This document shows, one piece after another, positions 35,101 to 48,320 of a stretch of 64,000 nt of DNA (position 1 is its first letter; the number at the start of each line of letters is the position of its first letter). The DNA is from Theristus sp. LFF4_11 (lineage: Eukaryota > Nematoda > Chromadorea > Monhysterida > Xyalidae). The DNA lies in assembly GCA_030248135.1 (NCBI GenBank), contig JASANC010001083.1, positions 29,575 through 93,574 on the forward strand, written 5' to 3'. The translations under genes were made by a program, and so were the position numbers. The notes beneath the pieces were generated by a model, which saw only the letters and a list, made by a program, of their open reading frames with translations, made no database searches and had not been told where the DNA came from.

Positions 35101-36320
35101 CCAGAGATTTACTGACATGTTCAACATTACTACGGAACATATATCACACAAGTGTGGTGTACATATGCACAAAAACGAAAACCTCGCCGTAAAACAGTTT
35201 CGCGCTCTGCAACAGATGGAGCGTCTCGGGACTCGACAGCGTCACTCGTTTGTTAATGCCACGCGCCGCTAACGTTTGAACTCTGGGCTTATCACGATGC
35301 TGAAAACCGCGACGACGACGACGATGATGCCACCAGCTGTTGCTGATTTTCAGCCGGCTCAAAACTTTTTGCCGGACGACTTTTGCAATCGTTATCGTCT
35401 GTCTGTATCTCGGTTCTCTTCCGAACAAAAACAACACAAACAATAAAAATCTTTGTTAGCAGCTGCTGAAAAATACAGAACAAAACATATTAGTGAACGA
35501 GCCGCAATTTATCTGCGGTTTTGCTCTCACACACAAACGCAAACTCAAATTATTGCGGTTCGCCCCAAGAGAGATATGACGGTCACAACCAATCAACCAG
35601 CCCACCATATTGGAACGCCTCTTTCGTCATTATTTTCGCCGCTCAATAGCCGCTGCCCCACCAGTGTATTTCGTCTCTGGAAAATTTATTTTCCAACAGA
35701 TTTTCTTTATCGTCGTCGTTTTTGTCGTTTCATTCGTTCTCCGCACGTCGTTTAGGGCGGTCAAACAAAGGTCGCCGCCCCTCTTGAGTTCCAGCAGCGT
35801 CGCGGCGATAAACTTGTGTTGAAGTATGAAACAAATACACCATTATTGTTATTATTATTATGTCGTCTGACAATAATAATAGTGATAGGCACACGAAACG
35901 AAACGCAACGTGCGCTCGAGGACGCACTGCGGAGCGGCGGTCTGTGTACCGTCCTAATTGTGACTATTCTCTGCTGAAAAAACATCAAAGGCAACCTATA
36001 AAGATGCCGCCCTGCAACTATACGTACAACAGAATTTCGCTTTTAAAACATGCACCACACCACACACGAAAGGCAGTTTTCCCACATAGTGTTGAAAAAC
36101 GAAATAAAAACCGCAATCCCAACGGAAATCATCAGAAAACGCACTTTACTTACCAGATTCCAAATTGAGCAATAGTAATTCCAACCTCGTTGAAACTGTC
36201 GCTGACATGACCTTCCTTTTATTATCGTTCATTAGCGGTCATGAAGAGAAATTATAAAAATCTATAGTACGGTACAGTGTCGTTAAAATGAAACGAAAAC
36301 ACTGCCGCAGGGAGACCAAC

Positions 36321-36407
36321 CGCTCTCACACCTGAAACTTTGCTCACCTTCCGTATTCTACAGCCATTATTTGCCGAGGTTTGAGACAAAAGTTCCAGGC
36401 GGCGAGC
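36321..36407 (-). ncRNA. mir-87: miR-87 precursor hairpin
   Basis: On the minus strand the 3' arm at 36347-36326 begins GTGAGCAAAGTTTCAGGTGT and, as I recall the C. elegans sequence, matches mature miR-87 at 21 of 22 positions, differing only at the last base. The 5' arm at about 36406-36383 (GCCTGGAACTTTTGTCTCA) pairs with it along its length, with two single-base bulges and wobble pairs. The stem continues outward (GCTCGCCG on the 5' side with TGTGAGAGC on the 3' side), and the loop is about 35 nt. Arm choice (mature on the 3' arm) is as in known miR-87 genes. miR-87 is a conserved protostome miRNA. No host gene is visible on either strand; its primary transcript would start at a higher coordinate. 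Confidence 0.93.
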
Positions 36408-38802
36408 AAATCAGTACAGTTGAGACTTGGTGCAGTAGTGCCGGGTAATCACAATACGACTGTACACAACAGAATCTCAGATATTGCAATTTCTGAGTGC
36501 TAATTAAGGCAATAATATTACGGAATGTCTGTGTATGTAGTCTCGTTCATCCGCGAGTGAATATTATTAAAGGTAGTTTCTTTGTCGTAGTTTTTCATTA
36601 TAAATATCAATCGAATCAGGAAAACGCTGCAAAAACTTGCAGTACCATATTATCTTCAGCTTTCAAGGCGCCCCTGGCGGTATGACGCATACTTGTACCA
36701 ACGAGGCAGATGAATTAGATCGGTTTAGCCTTTCGATACTGAGAAACGCACTGAAAAACTGGAGATTTTGAAACTTGCATAAAAAGGTACAAAAAACGGG
36801 GATACAACGTACAATAGTGAATGTTGACACATCAGCAGTAATCGAAAAAACCGCGTTCGTTTCATAAATTGGAATCAACCAATATGGTGTGAAAACGCCA
36901 ACACGCCAATACAAAAAGAAACGAGCTCAGACAAAATAGCGCTCGCAGCGCGCTGTTGATTGTGTCTACAGAGAGAATTAGTCAGCAAAAGCAGGGCAAA
37001 AAAAGCGAAAGCCAGCCTTCGCGCAAACCGAGAAAGCAAAACGCCATTAATATCAATCTTTTCAAGAATATTATGGTACACAATATGTACACGTTGTTAG
37101 AATTTTGAACGAACGAGAAAAAACGACATACCCGTCAAAAAAATTTATACAGACATTTCAAACGAGATGTTTTTCCATTTTTTTGAGCGACCAAAATGAT
37201 GACTATCTAACCTATGGGCATGTATCACTATTCAACACAGCAGCATATTCACCATAAATTCACGGCGTAAACATGCGCGCGCGCGGTTGCTAAATGAGCC
37301 GAGACACACCAACCAACCAATATGTTGCCCATACACGGTGGTGGCAGCGGTTTCGGCGTCAAACAGTCTAGCGCGCGAAAAAGAGAGAGAGAGACGATAT
37401 GATGCGACACGTACCAATCACGACGACTTCACATAACGTACCTTTTGTTGACGTATGTGTACACTTGAACAGCAGAAAAAATGGTGTTGCTGGCTCTTAA
37501 AATTAACAGGTACTATCGTGTCAAACCACTGTATGCGCTTTATAAGTGCACACAATTGTACAAGTTGTACATTGTATGCGTGTAAGTTTGGTGTTTTGTG
37601 CAAAAAAGGACTGAGAAGGATTTTTCGCGTAAAAAAAAAACAGCGACGACGATTTCATGTATGACCTTTTTTCATTGAAGGTACAGAAGCACATGCAAAT
37701 ATAAACACCATAAACATAGAGAATGAGAGAGAAACAGTGCAAAACTTTTTCCCAGAAATAGTATATTTAGCTTTTGCACAACAGAGCAACAACAGCAGCG
37801 CACGGCTGGAGCATGCAACTATATACTTTTTTTGTTACCAACCATGTAGCGCAGATTTACTACAACAGCACACACACACACACAAATGCAACCAAAGTGG
37901 TGATGCTGTGGTGATCGTTTAATGTGTGTGTGTGTGTGTGTGTATGCGGCACGCAACAATTTCATCAGCGAAACAGAGAAAACGCAAATATATATAGCAA
38001 CATCGCAATATACGTATGTGCGTTGCCGTGAGTGCTGTGCCGCACATGTGCGACTTGTTTATGCTCACTATAGATGGACACTGCATACTATGCACACAAA
38101 CACATGTGGAAACAGCCGCACACAGTCACACCAACCAGCGCGGCCAGCACGGCAATATGATTCTTGCGCCGGTCTTGTTGCTGTTGTGACTTTTCGCGAC
38201 CTGTTCTCTCTCTGCGGTCGAACAAAAAAAAACCCGACCATTTTCAATCGCTGCACATAAACCAAAAATCCAGTTTACGCACACCGCACACATACACACA
38301 CACGCATGTACGACACATAATAACACACACACGCGCGGTCCATAGTGGCGTGCTTTCTCGGTTTATTCTATACAGGATCACAACAAAACACGCCACCACC
38401 GTAAGCGCTTTACCATATATCTACACACACGAAACATACAAAGTTCAACAATGGAAAACACCACAAAAACGCTCTCGCTGCTTGAAATATGATGCTCTTC
38501 AGAGTGCCTGATGGGCTTACATGCGAAAGTCGGTTTGAATATTGAAAATCAAATCCGAGAAACTTGACGTGTGTGTTGGACGGATCACGTACGACAGTCA
38601 GCACCAGCCAACCAACTGACACGCACACATAGGCACACACCATCGATCAACCAGTGTTGTCGTTGTCATAGAAGGATCAGTGTTGTCGCGGCGGACAGTT
38701 CGTGGTGTTTTGCATGTGTTTTTGTGGACAATAGGATTATTTTCAGCGACACCGGTTTCATAAACTGTATCATATGAACTTAAAATTCGTCATATTTTCA
38801 TG

Positions 38803-38856
38803 CCATATTAGTGGTGCCATATTAGTAGTGGTGCCATATTAGTAGTGCCAGTGGTA
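38803..38856. repeat. Short tandem repeat GTGCCATATTAGTAGTG
   Basis: Three imperfect copies of a 17-20 bp unit (GCCATATTAGTGGT, GCCATATTAGTAGTGGT, GCCATATTAGTAGT) in the gene-poor stretch. Confidence 0.7.
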
Positions 38857-39178
38857 CACTGATTTGACTTAATGAAACGCGCACACGTGCAGGCGCTTTC
38901 CTTCCACGCGCATGCTTCTGGCCTGCCAGTTGGCCGAATCTTATTGCCAGTCGTCATTGGCGCATGTCGCGTGTCGATACTTGCAGCAAGCGCAAGTAAG
39001 CGGCCACTTCAAAGCTGATTACAAATCGCAGTCGAGCACGCAACATATATAATATTATAACACGATATGGCAATGGATAAACGACGCGCGCTTGGCAAAT
39101 CATGCCGCACGACCGATGGACGACGGACGAGGACAATTATGATGATACAGTAACAGCAACAAGAGAATGGACTCTTGG

Positions 39179-39243
<65 letters not shown>

Positions 39244-42200
39244 CATCTGCTCTTCGCTGAGCGAGAGCGCGCGCGCGCAATCATTTCAGCCAAAGCGAGC
39301 ATGCGTGTGTGTGTGGTTGTGGGCATGCGTGCAAGTCCATAGAAATTGCATTTTGAAAATCAGTGAGAACGAGAGAACGAAGGCTGGAAAGAGAATGGTG
39401 AGCGTCGAAAGAGAAAAGCACGTGATTATATAGTTGCAGGAGTGGACGGGAGTGCACGCCACCGTAGATGAACTGAACACGCATTCTATTGCCACATGAT
39501 ATTATGATATTATGATGATGACGATATTATGTTTTGAACGCACGCCGCCATATACAAATTTCAAAATGCGCACACACACACACACACACACACGCTTGCG
39601 ATATGAGGTGCCGCGCGACTGGCGCACTGTGTTCAACAATTGCGGTGCGTCGCAAACAATAATCGAAAATTGATAGTCATGCACGCAGCACAGGACAGAG
39701 ACACGCCGGACCAGTCAAGTGTGTGTCCAGCACGACTATAACAAAAGTGACAACCACAACAACAACAACCACAACAACAACAACAAAAACAACAACAACA
39801 AACCATGACTGCGTGATTATGCCTAACAGAGAGCGATATATGCCGCCACTGCGCTGCCAGCAGCGTGATGTGGTGGAATGATGAAATTGTAGCTGCGACT
39901 GTTGTTCAGCAGCAGTTTCGCTGCTGTTTTTATTCCATGAATACCAACAAGAACGGCGCTGCAAACTGGAAATAATGCGCGATTCGGTCGAGCAGGAGAA
40001 AAACCAAGCGCGCATAATCATTGAAATGACCGTGCGCAATTTTGCTGCGCACGCTCCACCGCCAATTGTGGTCCGGTCTTCTCTGCGTGCCTCATCGCGC
40101 GCATGCGCCGAATGCGCGCGTGCCGTGAATCGAAAACAGAAAAACAGACATAGCAAAATGAGAGACAACGAAGCGAATAGAAAAAGCAAAAAGCGCGCAT
40201 GTTGGTAACGAAATCACCATCAATTCGAGTTGCGCGAGCACACGAACGACTAAACGCGCTTCAACGGTTCTCATGCCGCTCGACATGATAAACTGCAGCC
40301 GGTTTTTTTGTTGTTCGGTCGATGAAACCAGCGAAAAAAAAATGCTCTTGATTACTCAAAAAGGGGAGCAGCGCGCGCAAACTCAACGTCCAAATCATGC
40401 AAGTTTTCACCAAAAACCGTATTACGTTCTGATGGTGGTGGTATGAGCATATAAAATCACCACTTCTCGAAACACCGCATATTGCATCGAGTGGGCTGGT
40501 GCGGCTGATATACCGCCGTTAACACAAACTGTGCCGTTATACGATGACAAGCGCGAGACACCGGGAACGAGCGATCACACAAGCAACCGAAACATAAACA
40601 TACGACAAACAAGTGAGACGTGTGGTGGCGAGTATTTATGTACGTCGAGTGTGTATTTATTATTAGAGACAGCCGCCGGTTGGTTTAAAGCAGCAAGGCG
40701 GCGCACTCTACTTTTCCGCCTGCAATGATCAAATTGCTATTGATTGCAATATACAGTGAATGGCGATGGTGGGGCGCGCCGGCCGGAGCGAAAGAAACAC
40801 AAGACAAATTGGTGCATGATTCCGCACATTGCAGACGGAGGACACGCATAACATACGCACAAACCGCTCGCATACCCGAGTGTGCGCACGGCGACAGGAA
40901 AGGCAAAAGACAGACACGGCTGTTTCTGGCTTGTGCACGCCTCTTATGAACTGTCCGGTGGCATTTCTCTGTCTTTCTCTCTCTCTCTCTCTGCTTCACT
41001 GCGCACCGCGCGAGCGAGCGAGCGAGCGAGAGAGTGAGCGCTTTTGGCAGGCGATTGATAAAATATTCATGCGAAATCTTTGACACCGCACCAGGGGCGG
41101 GAAAGAAAGCGGTCTGATATCGCCGTATAAAGGCCGCGTTCTTGCACACACGTAACAGAGCGCTACGTTTGACTGCGCACATGCAAACGGGCACACACAC
41201 GCACAGTAGCTTCGATTACAACTGGTGCAAGCACTGTTTCTTGCGGTTTTGCCTGGTAAGCGCATACCGCGGGCCCCTAGGCTCGTCAGCACGACAACGC
41301 CCGTTGATATGCTGCCAAAATACAGTACGTGAGCATCGAAGGAAGCAGCAATGCGAATATATACACCCGCAAAGAGCACCGAACTTCAGCGAGACACACA
41401 TCACAGATCATGCACTGGTCTTCCTTCACCGTGTTTCGTTTTCGATTCTCGTGTTTTCTCTTCTGTTCAGCTCCAAATACAGTTGTTCACATACATATTT
41501 GCGCTGTCATTTATAAAGATATTCAAAACAGAGCAACAATAACAACAACAAAAGAGGCTTCTCTTGTTCCACTATTACCAGCTAAAAGCCGAATCCTGCT
41601 AAACACACAGCAGTTTAGTCGGGTGTGCTCCGATGCAGACCAAGCGAAACCGTGCGCGAGCAGCGAGAGAAAAAAACCGAACATGTTGCCGAGAATATTA
41701 TGCGTATATTCGTGAATGAAATATTTATCGGCGTATAATATTCACACCCCGCGTGGTGTGTGAGTGTGTCGCGAACTACGGAGAGTGTGATTGCAAAATG
41801 GCGCTAAATATACAAAGAGAGAGACAGGACAGGACAAGTCTCTGCTTAGAATTCTACAAGTACGTACAGTCAGCGGACAACAAGGCGCTTTTCTTTGCTG
41901 AATACAGCAGCACATTTTGTTTCCGCTGAAGCGATACCGCACATACACACACATTATACTCATGTACACACATACACAAAAGCGAAAAAACACAATGGTC
42001 ACATAAAAAATAGAATGGACAGACACACACACACACACACACGCACGGTGGTGGTGTGTGGTGAAGCGGCCCGGTGACTCGAGACTTTCGCATTTAAATG
42101 GAAGACAGGAGAAAGAAAAAGCGAAATGGACTGCTGATGCTTTGCGGTCACAGCAGACAAAAAAACGGAGAGACAGAGAGAAACAGTGAGAGAAGTGAAA

Positions 42201-42639
42201 AGAGTGCGCGAACAAGTCACAGAGGCTGTTATTCAAATTAAAATGTGCAACAGCCCACACACGTACGCACGCGCATATACAACAATAAATAAATACATAC
42301 ATTTTCTGTTGCGTGATGGGTTGTATCAACAACAACTGGAACAAACCTGCGAGTACAACTGCAACTTTCGTATGTGTATGTGCTGAGTAGTGAGCACCAT
42401 GTTGCGCTGTGTACACACACGCACGGGCATGTGCGCGCTCACCGCGCGCCGTCAGGCAGCGCGGCTCCTTCTCTGCTTTGGCCACATGATCAAACGCGAA
42501 AACGCATTTCTCGGCCGTAGAAAAATGGTTCATTCGCGCTCTGTTCTCTCATCGTCCAAAACAAACGACATCGGCCGCGGAGGCTCGGTGATTCGAACTA
42601 ACCAATCTAACCGCCTATTTTCCGTCGCACAACAACAGC

Positions 42640-42677
<38 letters not shown>

Positions 42678-45600
42678 CCGTGTGGATCGACCGATGCGGG
42701 ACGCTCTCTCTCGCTCCCCGTGTTTTTCTCTGTGTTGCTGCTCTCATTGAACAATTAGGGACAACCTTGGCCGTCATATCGCCCATCGCGACTGTTGTTG
42801 TTGTCGTTGTTCTTGTTCCATGCGTGTGTGTGTCTGTACGTGCTGCGTGATTGATTTGCGGCAAGGTCGCACACGACATTACATATCCCTACATACACAT
42901 GTTTAAAACCACGCATTCATCCAGCGTGCATTATGTTGTGTGCGTGTGTGTACACGCCCTTTAAACGCATATGTTACACACTACTGTTTTTGAACGAGTG
43001 CCAAACAGCGAGGCGCACACACGCATTATCTGTGCATGTGAAGCCTCGGGAAAATTGAAAAAAAAGATAAATCGTGTACGGACGGATTAACGAAAATTGA
43101 ACAACTGACAAAGTAACGCGCGCGCATATATTTATTTACATGTACATGTGCACATTGTGAAGCGCTGCATGAAAGACGACTTATTTACAAGAGTAATAAA
43201 ACACATCGCTGTTTCAAGTAAAACTGGCCTGACCAGCGATTCGTGACGGAATTGAAGGTGCGCCAATTTGATGAAATCCCCGTGTGAGGTGTTCTCTTTG
43301 GAAAGAACAGTTGAAATTTAAGTGTTGTTTTTCTTGCATGTATGAGAGAACAACGTAAATTGTGAAAAGACACGATGAGGCTGAGAGGCTGGCAAAGATG
43401 TTGTATAGTGTGTAACAACACAGCCGCATTATATATATGACCACAAAAACGGGTTTCAGCGTCTGGCGTCTGTTTTGTCATCGGGGTGCGGTGTGTGTTG
43501 CGCACGTTGAGCCCGGTGTCGCGTTACTTGGTCGACTTGTTTCACACAAAAAACGACAAGCAACCGCTCAGCTTACGTCTGTGTGCGCGCGTGTGTGTAA
43601 GCACTATCACTCCTGTTGCACATACACACAACACAGAAAAAAAACATAACACAGGCGTTGCTGCTCACGAGTTGCGCAAGCAATCGAACAGCACAGCGAC
43701 AGAACAACACTTAGAGAGCGCCACAACAACATATTATTCGGTTTCACCTTTCACTAGAGAGAGAGAGAGAGAGAAAGAGAGTGGTGACAGCCAACCAAGC
43801 GGAGGTCCGGCGAATAAGAGCGAGCGAGCACCAGTTGAGTGAGACACGACGGTTTTGGCACGCACAAGTGCGCGCGCGCGTCCGAGCGAAAAACAGACAA
43901 GAAAAACAACACGACGCCACGCGCCCAGCACACCGCTCTCGTTGTCGAGAGACAGAGAGAACAAATAGACCACACACGAACAAACCAACGAAACCAAGCT
44001 GCAGACCATTGGACCGAAGCACCACACAGCTGCCGTGCATAACCGAACACCAATGCAATATGCTTGTGTGTACATGGGTTGAAAAGAGCTTGCCAAAGCT
44101 TCACCATGTTAATGGCATTTATATAAACGCACTGGTTTCGGTGGTTGTGGTGGTGGTCTCAGAGTGCAACGGGATCTTATTATTATTCGACGGTTCATGT
44201 GTGTTCCGGTTGACCGAAAAACGTTATGATAATCAACCTCGGTCTGTGCAACTAACTGCATAACATATACAATGCGGTACTCGGAACAACATTAACAAAC
44301 CACCGTGCCGGCCGTTGGAATACAAATGCAATACGGAAGCTGGCTCGATTACCCGATTAGTAGATATGACGTGTTGTTGCTTCGGGTGCGTCAAGCTGCA
44401 TTCACACTTATCCCGTCATCCAGAGCAGCTCGGTGCAGCTCATATAACCGTTGACAGGGCTTGATTGAGGGTTTCCACCACCGTACTGCGTGCATTCAAC
44501 GGAAGATTCTATGTTCGCATCGATCCATGGTGCGGTTTTTGTTTGGTTTATGTTGGGGTTTATACGAAGAATAAACAATAAACAAAGCGAACGTAAAGAG
44601 AGAGAGACAGCGACGAACGAAAAGCTATGTGAACACAATAACGACACAATATAAGCAAGCGATATGGTATACTGATACCAAGCGCTGACTGAAGCACTGG
44701 ACGTAGCCAATGTTAATACACACATACAAGCCAAGGTCATGGCAATAGATGTGCGCTTTCGGCCGCGAAAAAAGAAAGACCAAAGAGCCCAACAAAGACA
44801 CCAGAGTTTGCGTTTTTAGTGTTTTTTACATGTGCATGCGTGACATTTGCGAAGCGACGTAACGCATGTGTCTCTGTCACGAAGAGAAAAAACTAAGAAG
44901 AAACAGCCACAGAAGAAGAACAACAACAATACAGAAACAACATCAAACGATGATATTGCCCATGAGATAGGCTGTTGAGAGCACAATAAAGAGATGTGCC
45001 GTCTGTTTCGTTACATCGGACCTCACACCATGCACAACAATACATTTAAAATCGAGACTGAGCGCGTTTCTGCGCCAGCCCTGCGCAGTTTCAGTTTTAT
45101 ATTTTTAATGTACACATTTACATTGCTAAAGCAACAAAAACGGTCATACAATATGTATAAGTACACCTATGGGGTTGGGCAAACATCACACAGGCTGTAA
45201 AATCAAGCTATGAAAAACGGGCATACCATAAATAGAACTTTGCGCAGCGCACAAACGAAGATAACGTGCCGACGTCGGCGTGCGCACGCGACACAGGCAC
45301 CTACATTGTATGAACCGTGTCCGTGCGAAAGGTGAATGGCAGCTATAAAAATGCTTTTTATGACAGACACGCTGTGATAAGCGCAGCGACAACGCCAAGG
45401 CAGACGCAATGCCGCCAGCTCATTAGAAAAATCGTCCGTATCTAAAAAAGCAAAATCGAACAGTTTGCATGCCTATATACGTTTCTCTCGTGCCGAAACA
45501 AGAGATACATGGCACTACTGAACGCACAACTTTTTTATTGCAAAATACATGATACGGTGATATATGAATATCACGCTATAATCATGAAATGTCCGAATTG

Positions 45601-46542
45601 TTGGAGAAGTATTCCCATCGTTTCAAATGAGCGCACAACTGTGGCCCAACAACAGCTTCTTTCTTCGATTCGAAGTGTTATTATTATGATTGCGCACCAC
45701 GTGCTGCTGTTATGGCGATGGCTTTTTCTTGTTGCCATTTATTTCAGCGGCAAACAACCATTTGTGGCGTGTGTTGCGTGGCCGGCGGCTCCCACGCGAA
45801 CGTGAATGCTACCTACCTATGTGCATGCGTGCGAATTTCCGATCGTATGCTGCTGCGGTTTCCGAGCTCTGCCTTTAATACAAAAGGAGAATAGTAGAAA
45901 TGCGAAACTACGAGTGAGCGAGCGAGAGAGAGTGAGAGCGAGAAAGCGTGATACAACGAAAAGAGAATAGAGCTGCCGGGCAAGGCACGGCTTCGATCAG
46001 AGAGAGATACACACATGCGCATTCATAAATAGACGACGATTGCTTGCAGGCATCGCCAGTCCAACAGCATATGTTCTGCATGACCACGCTTCAATGGGCG
46101 ACATAATTGCGGCTTAAGTCGCCGGCAATTTGCTACATTTTGTGCTTTTCATTTCAACAACGGCGCTACACAATACGCAGGTGCAAATATACAGACGAAA
46201 AGCAAAGCGCGTTTTGCATGCCATGCGCGCACACACACGCTCAATCAGGTTCTGATTACTCGCAAATCGTACGAATACATAATAAAACGCGCGCAATATT
46301 GAAAGCGCATATTACGTCGATGTGGTTGGTGGTGTGGTGCTATAGATATACACACACACACAAACAGCCGCAGCTACAGCAATACTGAAAGACTGATAAA
46401 CAACCAGAAGTAATAACACGGAATCAGTCCAGATGTGTAACGGGTGTTAATTAGCAGGCGGCACACACGTGTGTAGCCTGTTGTGTATGGGGCTCACGTT
46501 TGGATGACGACATGTCTTATAATATTGGCAGGCACATCCGCT

Positions 46543-46782
46543 ATATCACGCTAAGAAAGGTGTCCGAATAGGTGCCGGTGTCCCGTCCGCCTTGGATGTC
46601 CTGCGCGCGTTGTCCGTGTCCCAGAAATCAAAGTGGCCCGAAACGCCGAGTATGGTGTTGCCACTTGTATTTCCGGGACACCATGAGCGGGACAGGACAC
46701 CACGCCGGACAAACAAGCTGACAGGACACCTAGGCGGACAGGACACCGGACACCTGTGCGGACGCCTTTTTAGCGTGTATAC
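46543..46782. mobile_element. Foldback element rich in GGACAGGACACC
   Basis: The left arm (CACGCTAAGAAAGGTGTCCG ... GGTGTCCCGTCCGCC) and right arm (GGCGGACAGGACACC ... CGGACGCCTTTTTAGCGTG) are inverted over about 60 bp. TATA lies next to each end. Shorter inner copies of GGACAGGACACC repeat the motif. MITE-like; no coding content. Confidence 0.65.
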
Positions 46783-47984
46783 TGCACAATATGTGTGCGA
46801 CAACTAACCGACAACGACCACAAAATGAGCGTGTGCCTGTGTGTGTGTTGTTGTTTCATTTTATTATTACTGTCGGTCGCAGTCCGCCTGACAAAATGCA
46901 ACCAAAATAGCAGCCAGTTAACGATCGGCCATTAAGCCGCGGCGGCCTCTAAGATACACAGAGATGGCGAAAATCGTCGTCAAACACCGTATGCGAGCCC
47001 AATACAAACAACGAAGACCAAACATTACCCCGCACACCAGGCATCAAGACAAGAAGACATCAACCGCCATCGTAATAAAAACGACCAAAGCCTAAAGCCG
47101 AATGGAGGCCCACAAACCAAACGCATCCAACCTAAACACACACGAAACACGCAACCATTCGAAACAGACACATAATAGTTGAGGTTTTATGAGCGACAGG
47201 AGAGAGGACAAGGGTAAACTGACATCAACAATTCTGATGGAGCTGGTGAAGACCGCACGGTCAATATAATAACCAGCGGAAAAACACATAAACCGACACG
47301 GGAGAATACGAAATAAACGTTAACGCACGACAAAACACACAAACAAAGTACAAAAACCATAAGGACGCGCAAACCCAGCAACGATCGCATGGAATTGAAA
47401 ACAGAACCGGTTGGAAAATCAACAGATGAGCACGTTTTTGAGGGCGACTGTCAGATCGGTTTAGTGGCAAAAAGGATGGATTAAATTGTTGCAATTTCGA
47501 AATACACGTACTCACGTACATGTACAACGTACAGTGCAGTGTTCTGCAACGACTGACTTGTCATGCGTATTTTCGTGTTCGCTTCCAGCCAGAGGTTGAG
47601 AAAACTAGAAAACCAGCATGGAAACCTTGTAAACCTGTCTGAAAGCATGTGCTCAATACCAGCCTGAAAGAAGTAAATGGACAACATAGACATAGTTTAT
47701 AGAAACTGACTGCAACCAGACCAAGAATGTAGACACATTTCCGAGCAAATGTAGCAGCTGTTTTCGTTCAGCTGACAGATGTTTTAGTTTCAATGTTTCA
47801 CTTAAAGTTTAGTTTGAGTTTAAATTGTAAATTGAAGTTTGCTTCAACTTTCACGACTACACACATATATCTAGATATTTGATGTGCGCTTACTGAATGA
47901 GTGGTAGTGGTCAGCGAGTCCGAAATGCATCGTCAACGGTTGTCCACTTGAAGGCAAACAACGTGCACGTGCGATTAGGGTTGG

Positions 47985-48320
47985 CATAGAAAATAAAACC
48001 TTTTTTAATTCGTATTTTCTCAGTTTTTGCAAGAACAAAAAACCGTTTTTTACCTGATAATTTTTGACAATTTTGGTAGGTGAAAACTATTGAACGATGA
48101 TATCGCATAATTGCATTTTGCAACAGTCAAAAAATAAACGGTGTCTAATTAACAATAAATTTCGTTCTCTTTAAAACACTAATTTCAACTGCCTTTCTAG
48201 TTGATTTAAAAGCCAAGTAACGAAAACTGGGTCCTGGAAAAATTGCAAAACAAAACTGCTTTAAAACGGAAATAAAACTTTTTGATCTTGGCAATACAAA
48301 AGACACTTTTTTACCATCTT
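47985..48320. repeat. Dispersed repeat, copy 2 (AAACCGGTTTT-rich)
   Basis: Shares GGAAAAATTG, TTTAAAACGGAAATAAAAC, CTTGGCAA and TTTTTTACCA with 13256-13600 in the same order and orientation. It is diverged, and lies in the gene-poor region. Confidence 0.5.

Noticed and set aside
42390..42879. Poly-Gln and poly-Val frames on both strands
   Set aside because: Created by the (CAA)n tract at 42629-42678; all frames stay open over such repeats.
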